A stretch of DNA of 64,000 nucleotides. It comes from DATFVA01 sp963711455. GTDB lineage: Bacteria > Bacteroidota > Ignavibacteria > Ignavibacteriales > Ignavibacteriaceae. The translations under genes were made by a program, and so were the position numbers. Of this stretch, positions 1-9,811 are shown one piece after another. Where the stretch lies: the NCBI GenBank assembly GCA_963711455.1, contig CAVQEH010000004.1, positions 496,001 to 560,000 on the forward strand. Reading direction: 5' to 3'. Each line of letters begins with the position of its first letter. Within the stretch, counting starts at the first letter, position 1. The notes beneath the pieces are model-generated. The model ran no database searches. It was not told the DNA's origin and saw only the letters and a list, made by a program, of their open reading frames with translations.

Positions 1-70
1 CTGAGAATTATTAATTAGATTATTAATTGAGAAAATGAAAAAGTATAAAGTTATAAAAAATAAAAAAAAT

Positions 71-111
71 GGCCTCTTATATCTTAAGAAGAGAGTGCTT
101 TTTATTTTTTG
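71..111 (+). terminator. Possible weak terminator
   Basis: A short stem (CTCTT at 74-78 pairing with AAGAG at 89-93) is followed a few bases later by a T-rich run at 99-110. It would end a gene lying left of the window. The stem is only 5 bp, so this is weak. The rest of 1-331 is AT-rich, with no gene and no copy of the regulon element that recurs further on. Confidence 0.25.
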
Positions 112-331
112 GAAAACTATCCTGCTATAAATTAGTAATCTACGGTTAATAATTCGCTCAGCTACAATTCCGATTTCTTTAATAAAATTAAAAAGGGATA
201 TTATTAAATAATTCTATTTAATTTATGGAAGGGTTTTATTTAGATAATTATTTCGGTGTTCTCTTCTAAATAGGATGCCTCCTTGTCAATTAAAAATTAA
301 CGGAAATACCGTAATTTGCAATTAAGGAGAT

Positions 332-3275
332 ATGAAAAAGAAAACAATTCCGAAACACTTCCCTGTTAAAAAAAAGAAAAGCACTACAAAGCTAAAGAAG
401 CCGGTTAATACATTTTATGTGGTAGGTATAGGTGCATCTGCCGGCGGTTTAGATGCTCTCGAAAGATTTTTCAATAGTATGATTGAAAACTCAGGTATGG
501 CATTTATTGTTATTTCGCATTTGGACCCGAAGCATATAAGTATAATGCCTGAACTACTTCAAAAATCTACCAGGATGAAATTATACCAGGCTGAAGACGG
601 CATGAAAGTGAAACCAAACCAGGTTTATGTTGCACCGGCTAACCGGGATTTAGCAATTCTTCACGGAACAATCCAGCTACTAGAACCAGTCGAAGCGCAT
701 GGATTCCGACTTCCAATAGATTTTTTCTTTTAAATCCCTTTCACAGGATTTAGGTGAAAAAGCAATCTGCGTTATTCTCTCGGGTATGGCCTCCGACGGT
801 ACTGCCGGGTTAAAAGCAGTTAAAAGCCAACTGGGAATGGCAATGGTGCAAGATCCAAGTTCTGCTAAGTTTGATGGAATGCCGGTCAGCGCAATTAAAA
901 CCGGATTGGCCGATTATATACTCCCCCCTGAAGAAATGCCCGCACATCTGATAAAATATACATCACAAAAGGTTAAAAGAATTTTATCTGATAATATTTC
1001 TTCAGAAGGTAAAATTTCTGATTCATTTCAAAAAATTATCATATTACTTAGGAATCAAACAGGTCACGACTTTTCACTCTACAAACAAAATACAATTCTC
1101 CGGCGTATAGAAAAAAGAATGACTATTCAGCAACTGGATACTGTTCAGAATTATATCCGGCTGCTTCAGGAAAACCCTGAAGAGATTATATTACTTTTCA
1201 AAGAACTATTGATCGGAGTTACAAATTTTTTCAGGGATCCTGAATCTTTCGTTAAATTAAAAACCGTTTTATCAGAGCTAGTAAAAAGCAAACCTGATGA
1301 CGGGAAGATAAGAATCTGGGTGCCCGGATGTTCCACCGGTGAGGAAGCTTACTCGGTAGCAATTTTATTACGCGAGTGTATGAATGATGAAAAGAAAAAT
1401 TTAAATGTACAGATATTCGCTACAGACATAGATGTTGAATCAATAGAAAAAGCCCGGGTTGGTACATATACAGGAATAAAGCAAGATGTTGGTAAAGAAC
1501 GCCTTAAACGTTTTTTCACCAATGAAAAACACTTATATCATATACGGAAAGAAATCAGGGAAATGATCGTCTTTGCTCCGCAAAGCATTATTAAAGATCC
1601 GCCGTTTACAAAACTTGATCTTATTTCCTGCAGGAATCTTTTAATTTATCTTAACTCTGAATTACAAAAAAAAATAATACCGGTATTCCATTACAGCCTA
1701 TTGCAGAACGGAATACTCTTCCTTGGTTCATCAGAAACGGTGGGTGGTTTTGTGGACCTTTTCTCTATTGTAGATAAGAAATGGAAGTTTTACAAAAAAA
1801 GAGATTCGGTTTATTCTGCTCAGCCTTTTGTAGACTTCCCGGTTTCACATATTATTGGAAAAATTAATGAGACTCCAATGAAAATAAGTGAAGTTAAAAA
1901 CATCACACAGTTAGCCGAAAAAATCATACTTCAAAATTACTCCCCTAATTGTGTAATTGTAACCGGCAGCGGGGACATAGTTTATATCCACGGAAGAACC
2001 GGAAAATACCTTGAGCTTACTCATGGCGAAGCCAAGATGAATATTTTTGAAATGGCACGTGATGGACTGAAGCAAGAACTTCCTCACATTATCAGGAAAG
2101 TAACATCCACGGGTAAATCAGTAATTACCGAAGGCATTAAAATAAAGGGGAATGGAAGAACCATTTTAGTTAATCTTACAATTAAAAAGATTAAAGAACC
2201 GGCTTCGATGTTCGGTTCACTTTTAATAATCTTTGAAGAAATTCCACAACAAAAGAAAGCGGCGGCTTCCAAAAATATTCACCATGATAAAAAATCAGAA
2301 AGAATAATTAAAGATCTTGAGCACGAACTGAAAATTAATAAAGAAAATTTACGGTCAACTATAGAGGAACTTGAAACTTCAAATGAAGAACTTAAATCTA
2401 CTAACGAAGAAATGCAGTCAACCAACGAGGAAATTCAAAGCTCAAACGAAGAGCTTGAAACATCAAAAGAAGAATTACAATCATTAAACGAAGAATTAAT
2501 TACGGTAAATACGGAACTGCAGAACAAAAATGATGAACTAATGGATATCAATAATGATATGAAAAACCTTCTGGACAGCATTAATATCCCCACAATATTT
2601 CTTGATAATAATTTACTTATTAAAAGATTTACAGTTCACGCAAAAAAAATTGTTAACCTGATTTCTTCTGATATCGGCAGACCGATAAATCACATTGCTA
2701 CAAATCTTAAATATGAGAATTTTATTGAAGATGCCAAAGAAGTTTTAAAAACCCTGATTTTTAAAGAGCTTGATCTGCAGACTAATGACGGAACCTGGTA
2801 CCAGATGAGAATATTACCTTACCGCACTTCAAACAATATTATTGATGGACTTGTAGTAACATTCACAAATATTCATACAATAAAAACTGCTTACGAAGAG
2901 ATACATAAATTGAACCGTGAGGTTCAGCATGCAAAAGAGTTTTCCAATAATATTGTTGATACGATTAGAGATTCAATTCTTATCCTTGATAAAGATTTGA
3001 AAGTCCTCTCAGCAAACCGTTCTTATTACAGGATGTTTGATACAGCCAGTGAAGATACCGTAGGTAGGTTTATATATGAACTTGGAGATAAAAATTGGGA
3101 TATTCCGAAACTAAGGAAACTGCTCGAAGAAATAATTCCCGAAAATAATTTTTTTGAGGGTTATGAGGTCGAATACAATTTTAATAACAGCAAACTGAAA
3201 TTACTCTTAAATGCCCGCGAGATATTCCAGGGAGATAATGAGGCCCGGCTTATTTTGCTGGCAATTCAGGGATAG
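332..3275 (+). pseudogene. CheB-CheR-PAS sensor protein, frameshifted
   Basis: A fusion of chemotaxis methylesterase (CheB) and methyltransferase (CheR) followed by PAS domains, a layout known from atypical two-component sensors. The first frame (332-733) holds the CheB start with GIGASAGG and the active-site region VISHLDPKH. The second (open from about 735, first ATG 786) begins at CheB GMASDGTAG and continues through CheR (WVPGCSTGEEAYS, FATDID, SCRNLLIYL), a Glu/Asn-rich coiled coil (SNEEL/STNEE repeats) and two PAS domains. There is no histidine-kinase domain; the protein stops just before a separate kinase gene. The break lies in a T-rich run near 719-732, where one extra base restores the reading frame. 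The start has a good AAGGAG site at 324-329. One surplus T could be a sequencing error, in which case the gene is intact. Confidence 0.85.
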
Positions 3276-3301
3276 GATTTTTATAAAGGAGGCAAAACAA
3301 A

Positions 3302-4591
3302 ATGAAACCCGATAAAAAAGAATCAATAAAAACAATAAAGAAAAAACATTGAAAATAAATAATCAAAAAAAAGATAAAAAGCATATCTCCCCCAAAATGG
3401 AAGATGTCCAAAAACTGTTACATTTGCTTGAAGTTCACCAGGTTGAGCTGGAACATCAAAACCAGGAATTAAGAATTGCGCAGGAAGAGATTGAAGTATC
3501 CAGAAATAAGTATGTAAACCTCTTTGATTTTTCACCTATCCCATACTTTACCCTGGATCCGGATAGTGTAATTATGGAGGCAAATTTAAGCGCAAGTAAA
3601 ATGTTTGGAATTGAGCGGAAAAAATTAAATTAGCAGGAATTTCATTTCTTTTATCCCGATATATGAAAGGGAAAATTTTCATCTCTTTATAAAAAATGTT
3701 TTTAAAATGGCTGAAAAACAATCCTGCCAATTAAAAATAACCAACAAAGACAAACAAATTTTCCAGGTTTTGCTGGAAGGAATAAGATTAGAAGACACAC
3801 TTGAGCCAGGTCCCAAATGCCAGGTAGCATTAATCGATTTAACGGAATTTAAAAAGGTTGAAGATAGATTAAATAAAACCAACGAGGAGCTTAAAGCATT
3901 AAATGCTACTAAGGATAAATTCTTTTCAATAATTGCGCACGATTTAAGGAGCCCGTTCCAATCATTATTAAATTATTCGGAAATACTGGCAACTGAATCC
4001 GAAAATTTATCGCAGGAAGAGATATTGCAGTTTAGCAGTGCGCTGAATGAAATCTTGAATAATCTTTATGGACTTCTGAATAATTTGCTTCACTGGTCAA
4101 TGCTTCAGCGGGATCTGATAAGTTTTGAACCAGAAAACATTAACATCAACAATACAATAGATAAAATAATTGGAATTTCACATCGAAACGCTTTGGGAAA
4201 AAATATTTCCATATCCAACCAAACTGATAAGGAAATTTTTGTAAATGCAGACGCAAATATGCTTCGATCAATCATTCAAAATCTTATAATAAATGCAATC
4301 AAATTTACACCTGAAGGTGGACAGATTATTATATCAGCGAAAATCAAAAATAAATTTGTCGAAATATCTATTTGTGATACGGGGGTAGGAATCGATCCGG
4401 AAAAATCTTCAAAATTATTCGATTTTACCACTATATTTTCAACTCATGGAACATCCGGGGAAAAAGGAACCGGGATTGGTTTACCGCTCTGTAAAGAATT
4501 TGTCGAAAGAAACGGAGGCAAAATCCGGGTAGAAAGCGAACCGGGAAATGGTTCGAAGTTTACATTCACTTTACGAAGTGCGGTTAAATAA
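3302..4591 (+). pseudogene. PAS histidine kinase, two frameshifts
   Basis: A sensor histidine kinase with an N-terminal PAS domain. A near-perfect AAAGGAGG site at 3286-3293 sets the start at 3302, but that frame closes after 16 codons and the sequence continues in another frame (3349-3633), then a third (3707-4591). The last frame has the phospho-acceptor His in SIIAHDLRSPF, the N box (NLIINAIKFTPEGG), G1 (DTGVGIDPE) and G2 (GEKGTGIGLPL), so the catalytic half is sound. It follows the CheB-CheR-PAS gene by 26 bp and may act with it as receptor and kinase. The PAS half has a decayed copy at 50.8-51.1 kb, and the kinase half closely resembles the kinase ending at 55487. Confidence 0.85.
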
Positions 4592-4869
4592 CAACGTGAG
4601 AAATACAATCTGGTTCATCTCAACCTGTATTAATGACGGAGTTTTAATAACTATATAAAACCCTGATAGAACCCGATATAAATATAATATCTGCTGCCTG
4701 TAATGAAGAAAGAATTTGGAAAATAATGAAAATATTAAATCCAAATGTTTTACTTTTCAAGATCTGATTAAAAATCCAGATTGCATGCGGTTTGTAAAAT
4801 TAAGCAAACTTTATTTTCCGAAAATAAAAATAATTGTAATGTGCCTGATAGTGGAACAGCCAGATGTCC

Positions 4870-5370
4870 CCACCTTCAATTTTTGTAAAACTCTCCCGCT
4901 TTATTCAGGAGAGCGGAATAGTAACGGCAATGGTTGGTTTATTAAACTCATAAAATGGAACAAAGCTTCAAAAAAGATTAGAAAAAGAAGGAAGAATGCT
5001 TAAGGATTTTACTGGTAATAATGCCGACTTTTCAATCAACTTTATTCCACGCACGGATTCAAAAGTTCTGCCCGATAGTTATCAGAAAATCCTGAACAAG
5101 ATTTATTCGCTAAAATATTACTATAAACGTGTTACCCGGTTTTTAAAAGATTTTGAACCCGGCCAGAAAAAAGTTTTTCATCTTAATCCGAATTACATTC
5201 TCCACCTGTTCAGATCTATGATTAAACTTGGTGTTATTGGTGAGGAAAGAATATACTATTGGGAACTATTCTTCTGGTCTCTATTCCGGAAGCCGCAGCT
5301 ATTTTCTTTAGCAATCCTGTTTACTATTTACGGTTTTTATTTTAAAAAAATATCCGGCAGTTATTTGTAA
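4870..5370 (+). pseudogene. Remnant of B12-binding radical SAM protein (DUF4070 tail)
   Basis: Only the C-terminal part of a radical SAM protein of the cobalamin-binding, DUF4070 type can be read. One frame gives FIQESGIVTAMVGLLNS, a stop, then NGTKLQKRLEKEGRML, and runs on into an open stretch from 4996 ending in the hydrophobic tail ELFFWSLFRKPQLFSLAIL. The B12-binding domain and the CxxxCxxC cluster site are missing, so no function remains. A shorter remnant of the same tail lies at 55677-55898, also just after a histidine kinase. Between 4592 and 4870 I see no gene. Confidence 0.65.
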
Positions 5371-5555
5371 ATGTGCGGCACCGTTTTTTATTTGAAAATC
5401 CGGAACGGCTATGAGTAACAATTCTAAAAAAACCTCCGTATTATCTGTTATAATTCGCCTTAAAAATTCTTTCTTATCTGCAGTGATAGCTAATCCAATA
5501 AATAATATTTTATCTCCACGAAAAACCCGGTTCATCTCTGATCATAATCCTGTTT

Positions 5556-5619
5556 AAGCACTAATACTTCTTTCATCCTTCTGCTCTATATGATATATAG
5601 TTTATCATCGGTACATTAA
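5556..5619 (+). promoter_or_regulatory. Weak copy of the regulon promoter element
   Basis: TTTCATCCTTCTGCTC (from 5571) matches the core of the recurrent element, and a TACATTAA box starts at 5612. The GATGTAG half is not recognisable. It lies about 80 nt before the DUF4398 lipoprotein start. Confidence 0.4.
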
Positions 5620-5701
5620 TTTAAAATTAAAAAGCGATTTTCTATTCTTGAATAACAGGAATTGAAAATAACAAAACATTAAAATTAAATTGGAGTGTCC
5701 A

Positions 5702-6082
5702 ATGAAAAAAATGAAAATGGCCATATTAGCAGGGAATTTTATCTTCGGTTTACTGGTTATAGGATGTGGCAGCAGTCCGGCTGTGGTAGATAAAGAATCG
5801 ACTACATCATCAATTCGTGCTGCAGAAGAAGTAGGTGCATCCGATATTTCCAGCGCATCTCTCTATTTACAGCTGGCAAAAGAGGAGCTGGGAAAAGCCC
5901 AGGTGTTAGCACAAAATGGTGACAAAAAACAAGCAGATTCAATGCTGTTGCGTGCAAGCGTAGATGGTGAACTGGCCGTAGCGCTGTCACGAAGCGAAAC
6001 TGACAAAAAGGAAGCCATGGATGCAATGAATCGTGTAAATAAGCTTAGACAAGACAACAACTTATCAGAAGAAAGGAATTAG
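5702..6082 (+). CDS. DUF4398-like lipoprotein
   Basis: A 126-residue exported lipoprotein. The N-terminus is a lipoprotein signal with lipobox LVIGC at about residues 17-21. The mature part is mostly helical and carries a region like DUF4398 (ASLYLQLAKEELGKAQ, then alternating acidic and basic residues). An upstream in-frame TTG (5690) would extend it, but GGAG at 5692-5695 and the normal signal peptide favour the ATG at 5702. The next gene, an OmpA-like lipoprotein with a similar helical N-terminal region, begins 2 bp after the stop, so the two are surely co-transcribed. Likely a periplasmic or outer-membrane-attached structural protein; the exact role is unknown. Confidence 0.85.
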   Translation: MKKMKMAILAGNFIFGLLVIGCGSSPAVVDKESTTSSIRAAEEVGASDISSASLYLQLAKEELGKAQVLAQNGDKKQADSMLLRASVDGELAVALSRSETDKKEAMDAMNRVNKLRQDNNLSEERN

Positions 6083-6084
6083 CC

Positions 6085-6906
6085 ATGAAACTCATGATAT
6101 ATCTTATTGCAATAGCATTTACAGGGTTACTTATCAACTGCAGTGCAAGTTTGCCCCCACAGGAATTAGTCAATGCACGTCTTTCCTACCAGAAGGCAAG
6201 CACAGGGCAGGCAGCACAATTAGTCCCGGCAGAATTGCATAAAGCAAAAACAGCTCTGGACCTGGCCGAAAAATCTTTCCTTGAGGATCCTGATTCTTAT
6301 ATGACAACTGATCTCTCATATGTAGCGGATCGCAAATCAAAATTGGCTGATGCACTTGCTGTTACATTTGCTGAAAACAAAGCAACGGAAAAAGCTAAAA
6401 AAGATTACGAGGTTACACAGGCAGAAATTATGAAGAAAACAACAGATCAGCTGGTTATATCGCAAAAAGCACAGGTCGATGCTGAAAAAGCTGCAGCTGA
6501 TGCACAGGCAGAACTTGCAAAACTCGCGGCAGTAAAAGAAGAAGAACGGGGTCTTGTAATTACACTATCAGGCAGTGTTCTATTTGCTTCAAACCAATCC
6601 GAACTTTTGCCGGCAGCACTGGATCGCCTAAACAAGGTAGCTGATGCGCTCCTGGTTACTAAAGAAAGAAACCTTACCGTTGAGGGTTTCACTGACTCAC
6701 AGGGATCGTACGATTACAACATGGTGTTGTCTCAAAAGCGTGCGGATGTAGTGCGCTCATATTTAATCTCACGTGGTTACCCGGGCAGTCTTGTTCAAGC
6801 AAATGGAATTGGTGAAGATAGACCGGTAGCTAATAATACAAGCGCTGAGGGACGAGCCAACAACCGTCGGGTAGAGATTATAGTAGATCGAATAACTAAA
6901 CTGTAA
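6085..6906 (+). CDS. DUF4398/OmpA-family peptidoglycan-binding lipoprotein
   Basis: A 273-residue lipoprotein (lipobox LLINC at residues 15-19). An Ala/Lys/Glu-rich helical region of DUF4398 type (about 25-150) precedes an OmpA C-terminal domain (about 155-273). The OmpA part shows VEGFTDSQGSYDYN, SQKRADVVRSYL and the NNRRVEI ending, the positions that bind diaminopimelate in peptidoglycan in this family. It probably tethers the outer membrane to the cell wall. It is second in a two-gene operon with the DUF4398 lipoprotein and is followed by a strong terminator. Confidence 0.92.
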   Translation: MKLMIYLIAIAFTGLLINCSASLPPQELVNARLSYQKASTGQAAQLVPAELHKAKTALDLAEKSFLEDPDSYMTTDLSYVADRKSKLADALAVTFAENKATEKAKKDYEVTQAEIMKKTTDQLVISQKAQVDAEKAAADAQAELAKLAAVKEEERGLVITLSGSVLFASNQSELLPAALDRLNKVADALLVTKERNLTVEGFTDSQGSYDYNMVLSQKRADVVRSYLISRGYPGSLVQANGIGEDRPVANNTSAEGRANNRRVEIIVDRITKL

Positions 6907-6935
6907 AGCAACGTTAAAATATATTTGGAAAAATC

Positions 6936-6964
6936 AGACCCGGAAATTATTCGGGTCTTTTTTA
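6936..6964 (+). terminator. Rho-independent terminator
   Basis: Stem AGACCCG (6936-6942) and CGGGTCT (6952-6958), a 9-nt loop and a following T run, 30 bp after the OmpA lipoprotein. It closes the two-gene operon before the next promoter element. Confidence 0.85.
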
Positions 6965-7131
6965 TTTCTTTCATATTCAAATATTCGTTCAACATTTTTC
7001 CCGCAAACTTCAGCGATAAAGAAGAATGGCAAAACACGGACATATTTTAAAATAATTTGTCACAGTATTATTAATTTTCATCTATGTTTAGCTCTCATTT
7101 TGTTAAGACATTTGCAAAAACTCCCCCAAAA

Positions 7132-7193
7132 GATATAGTTCTTTTTTCATCCCTTTGATGGATTGAATGGTTTTATTTCTCTATCTACCTTCA
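7132..7193 (+). promoter_or_regulatory. Regulon promoter element, copy 2
   Basis: GATATAG (7132), CATCC (7148-7152), GATTG (7161-7165) and a -7-like TACCTTCA (7186-7193) lie at the spacing shared by all copies. The start codon of the 64-residue protein is 32 nt after the box. Confidence 0.75.
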
Positions 7194-7224
7194 CATAGAA
7201 AATTGGATAGGAGGGATTTTTACT

Positions 7225-7419
7225 ATGTTTAGACCATATATTATTGAAGAGGGTGGAGCTAAGTTTGAAGGCATACAAAAAATTGATGGAAGGGGTAAAT
7301 TTGTAGTTGCAACAGATCCGCAAACACGCTCTACATATTATCTTCCGATAAAAGGATTAACTAAAAAGAAAGTGCAAACTAAATTAGCTAAAGAGAGAAA
7401 GAAATTTAAGATCAAGTGA
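7225..7419 (+). CDS. Small basic protein of unknown function
   Basis: A 64-residue cytoplasmic protein with no signal peptide or membrane segment. The strong AGGAGGG site at 7207-7213 and the promoter element directly upstream make it a genuine gene. The sequence looks like a compact beta domain (FEGIQKIDGRGKFVVATD) followed by a Lys-rich helix (KKKVQTKLAKERKKFKIK) that could bind nucleic acid. I do not recognise the family. Alone in its transcription unit; the next element copy lies 148 bp after its stop. Confidence 0.75.
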   Translation: MFRPYIIEEGGAKFEGIQKIDGRGKFVVATDPQTRSTYYLPIKGLTKKKVQTKLAKERKKFKIK

Positions 7420-7566
7420 TTATAGCTTAAATGTGTCCTGCTGGTTGTAAAGTTATACACTTCTCGAAGTTCGCATAAGCAGGTATTGAGAAAAACTTCC
7501 GTTGTAGAAAACAATATTCCTTACCCTCAAAAATATCTGCAAAAAAAAGATGCCCTCAATCAAAAG

Positions 7567-7627
7567 GATTACGTCTTTATTCATCCTTTCGCTCGATTGA
7601 TTACCCTTGATTCTTCTCATAGCTTAA
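7567..7627 (+). promoter_or_regulatory. Regulon promoter element, copy 3
   Basis: GATTACG (7567), CATCC (7582-7586, one base closer than usual), GATTG (7595-7599) and TAGCTTAA (7620-7627). Together with the G at 7566 the left arm reads GGAT opposite ATCC. It precedes the secreted Ig-like protein. Confidence 0.65.
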
Positions 7628-7701
7628 TATGTGTTCGGAAAAAGTGTTTTAATTTAAAAAATAACTGGATCTGTTTATATCTATAGTCTTAGAATAATTC
7701 A

Positions 7702-8139
7702 ATGATAAATAAAGAGAAAAATATGTTATTAAAAAAAGTGAGCAAATTGATTTTGTGGCAAGTGCAAGGAAATAAGGGACTATTGATTATACTGTTGAGC
7801 ATATCGATGAGTTTATCTGTTTTAGCTCAGCAGGTAACTCATTCAGAAATACTTCTCTCTTTTTCAGAACCAATGTCCAGGGATTCCATTTTTGTCCCTG
7901 GCAATTACGAAGTTATAGCTAATGAGAATATTCCTGTTGAAGTTATTAAAGTGGGTGTGGTTGAAGGAGATACAGCAGTAGTTCTATTTATAAATAAAGA
8001 AGAAGACTGGTTGAGTTTTCGAGTAACGGTTCATAATCTAAAAGATAAAGTGGGAAACTTAATTGATGAGGAAAAAAACCATGCTGATGTTACAACTGCC
8101 CTCACAAAAAATACCCTTGTAAAACTTATTGAACCATAA
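7702..8139 (+). CDS. Secreted Ig-like (SbsA/Big_5-type) domain protein
   Basis: A 145-residue exported protein. A hydrophobic segment (LLIILLSISMSLSVLA) ends in a signal-peptidase-like AQQ at about residues 47-49. The rest resembles the Ig-like SbsA domain: ILLSFSEPMSRDSIFVPGNY at its start and VTVHNLKDKVGN near its end, the usual frame of that fold. The start at 7702 gives a long basic N-region; an in-frame ATG at 7723 with AAAGAGA upstream is an alternative. Probably a periplasmic or surface protein made under control of the element 75 nt upstream. A Tyr-rich secreted protein follows 175 bp later. Confidence 0.72.
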   Translation: MINKEKNMLLKKVSKLILWQVQGNKGLLIILLSISMSLSVLAQQVTHSEILLSFSEPMSRDSIFVPGNYEVIANENIPVEVIKVGVVEGDTAVVLFINKEEDWLSFRVTVHNLKDKVGNLIDEEKNHADVTTALTKNTLVKLIEP

Positions 8140-8314
8140 TTTATGCAGAGATCGTCATTACACAGTGATCCGGAAATTGTTAAATATGTTAATTTAAATG
8201 AAACTATGATGACAAATTCGAAAAAGCATTTCGATTATATATGATTGGTCAGATATGTGCTGTTATTTCTAACCGTAGTTCTATAAACAGCGAAATAAAA
8301 AAAGGAACAATATT

Positions 8315-8821
8315 ATGCGTTATTTTTTTGTATTAATCGTAACACTTTTCTTGTGGTGTGCTTCAAGCACTTCAAATGCACAGGTAAATGTTAACTTCAA
8401 CCTGGATACTCAGCCGGCATGGGGACCTACCGGATATGATTATGTGGAGTATTATTATTTGCCGGATATAGATGTATACTACTATGTCCCCCAGCATCGT
8501 TATTACTACTATAACAGAGGACAATGGCATTACAGCACCAGGTTACCATCGAGATATAGTAATTATGATATCTACAATTCATATAAAGTAGTAGTAAACG
8601 AGCGGGATCCGTGGCGAAATAACCAAAACTACAGAGAAAAATATTCTTCATATAAAGATCGCCACGATCAGCAGCCGATACGAGATAGCAAGGATTCAAA
8701 ATATTTTCAAAACAAATATCATCCTGAGCATAATAACTGGGTTAAACAGCAAAAACATGATAACGGAAACAGGCAGAATAATAATAGCACCAAGCGCAAT
8801 AATGGTAAGGGTAAAAAATAA
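8315..8821 (+). CDS. Secreted Tyr/Asn-rich protein
   Basis: A 168-residue protein with a clear signal peptide (cleavage near SNAQ, residue 22). The mature N-terminus reads VNVNFNLDTQPAWGPTGYDY and is followed by dense tyrosines (YVEYYYLPDIDVYYYV, HRYYYY). The last third is a Lys/Asn/Gln-rich, probably disordered tail ending KRNNGKGKK. Short secreted proteins of this look occur as hypotheticals in Bacteroidota; their function is unknown. GGAAC about 10 nt upstream is an acceptable ribosome site. No element copy lies directly in front, so it may be read from the preceding gene. Confidence 0.75.
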   Translation: MRYFFVLIVTLFLWCASSTSNAQVNVNFNLDTQPAWGPTGYDYVEYYYLPDIDVYYYVPQHRYYYYNRGQWHYSTRLPSRYSNYDIYNSYKVVVNERDPWRNNQNYREKYSSYKDRHDQQPIRDSKDSKYFQNKYHPEHNNWVKQQKHDNGNRQNNNSTKRNNGKGKK

Positions 8822-8847
8822 AAGAGCATATAATTAAAATTTGAAAA

Positions 8848-8887
8848 CCGGTTTTGATCTGGATAAATCGTTTCATTTCAAAACCGG
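8848..8887. repeat. Perfect 10-bp inverted repeat after the Tyr-rich gene
   Basis: CCGGTTTTGA (8848-8857) and TCAAAACCGG (8878-8887) enclose 20 nt. It starts 27 bp after a stop codon, where a terminator is expected, but no T run follows. It may be an RNA 3'-end stabiliser or a protein site. Confidence 0.55.
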
Positions 8888-9007
8888 CTTGATAAAAAAC
8901 AAGGTTCGAATTTCGAAACCCGGAATTAATTCTGTTATCTCTACATAATTAAAATATTTGCAGCTTTGTTATAATTAAGCTTATAAACATCATCTCATCG
9001 CTCAAAA

Positions 9008-9075
9008 GATGTAATCCCTTTTTCATCCCTTCGCCCGATTGATTTTATATGTTAAATAAATGCATCTTATTAGTA
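9008..9075 (+). promoter_or_regulatory. Regulon promoter element, copy 4
   Basis: GATGTAA (9008), CATCC (9024-9028) and GATTG (9037-9041) at standard spacing. The -7 position (9062) is poor here; TTATTAGTA a few bases later is the nearest match. It belongs to the duplicated block shared with 19.05-19.34 kb. Confidence 0.65.
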
Positions 9076-9294
9076 CTATGAAACATAAAAAATATGAAAT
9101 AAGAGTAGTTAGTAATTCAAAACGTGATACTTGGTTTAGCCTCGGCATTTTGTTGTATTTCGCTATTATTTTTATAGCTTTAATAGTAGTTTCATTCGAA
9201 GCGTCGGTTAAGTAATTATCCCTGGGTAAAACTTGTTTCGAAAGAAGTCAAGTATGCGAGATAAAAGTATCTGAGTCCAAAATATTCAAGACAG
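9037..9294 (+). repeat. Duplicated 258-bp block, copy A
   Basis: Matches 19083-19340 over its full length with no net length change. It includes the end of the promoter element, the 45-residue gene and about 80 nt after its stop, ending in a shared CCAAAATATTCAAGACAG. The non-coding tail is about as well conserved as the coding part. Confidence 0.85.
9078..9215 (+). CDS. Tiny single-span membrane protein (45 aa), copy A
   Basis: A 45-residue protein with a basic N-terminus (MKHKKYEIRVVSNSKRDTWF), one hydrophobic span (LGILLYFAIIFIALIVVSF) and a short EASVK tail, so most likely an inner-membrane peptide with its N-terminus in the cytoplasm. A near-identical gene lies at 19124. Differences between copies include K/Q, E/K, R/S and S/G changes with the span untouched, which suggests selection on the protein. 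There is no Shine-Dalgarno site. An in-frame ATG at 9060 adds six residues, but would overlap the expected -7 region. Function unknown. Confidence 0.65.
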   Translation: MKHKKYEIRVVSNSKRDTWFSLGILLYFAIIFIALIVVSFEASVK

Positions 9295-9351
9295 ATCACT
9301 GTTAATTGAATACGTTTTTACTGGTTAAATAACTTAATAAAAGGAATAATC

Positions 9352-9786
9352 ATGAAAGCAATTATAGCTTTTGTATCAGTCTTAATAATGTTTGTCCTTG
9401 TCATTCCGGTAAATGCTGGTGGAAAAGATGAACTGCAAAAACATTTCAGCGATGTTGCTAATAAAGTAAAAGCAACAGAGAACGTTGTTGAAAAACGTGC
9501 GATCCTTAAAAATTCATTTGAGAATATGTCCGCAGCTTTGAATAAAGTCCAGGGTTCTTTTTTAGTCTCTAAAGAAGATCAGGCAGGTATTGACAAATTA
9601 AAATCCATGCTTAGAGAAAACCAGGATGAACTTGCAGGAATTAATGGTTATGATCGTGTGCCCGATTCTCAGCTTAATAACTTTTCTAATTACGTAGTAC
9701 AAAATATGGCGCAAGCTGATCAGATGATAACGATTAGTCTTATTGCTGCAATTTTAATCGTTATTCTGCTTGTACTTGTTTTATAA
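9352..9786 (+). CDS. Exported helical protein with C-terminal membrane anchor
   Basis: A 144-residue protein. It has a signal peptide (cleavage near VNAGG, residues 20-24), a mostly helical middle with many charged residues (about 25-120) and a C-terminal hydrophobic span (ISLIAAILIVILLVLVL) running to the last residue. That end would anchor the domain on the periplasmic face. AAAGGAA precedes the start. A lipoprotein with a caspase-like fold follows 25 bp later in the same direction, probably in the same transcript. I do not recognise the family. Confidence 0.72.
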   Translation: MKAIIAFVSVLIMFVLVIPVNAGGKDELQKHFSDVANKVKATENVVEKRAILKNSFENMSAALNKVQGSFLVSKEDQAGIDKLKSMLRENQDELAGINGYDRVPDSQLNNFSNYVVQNMAQADQMITISLIAAILIVILLVLVL

Positions 9787-9811
9787 AATTGCGTTACAGA
9801 CAATTATTTAA

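Noticed and set aside
332..4591. One giant CheB-CheR-PAS-kinase fusion
   Set aside because: A clear stop at 3273-3275 and a near-perfect ribosome site at 3286-3293 before a new ATG show two separate genes, even after correcting frameshifts.
4716..5003. 95-codon frame before the radical SAM remnant
   Set aside because: Another frame across it reads as radical SAM sequence (FIQESGIVTAMVGLLNS); the 95-codon frame is a by-product of decay.
7132..7193. Sigma-54 promoter reading of the element
   Set aside because: No GG and GC pair at the 10-nt spacing occurs consistently, while a -33/-7 type box fits nearly all copies.
7486..7686. Open frame of 66 codons
   Set aside because: It starts at a non-ATG codon and runs straight through regulon element copy 3, so its codons are explained by the promoter. 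No ribosome site and no sensible protein features.
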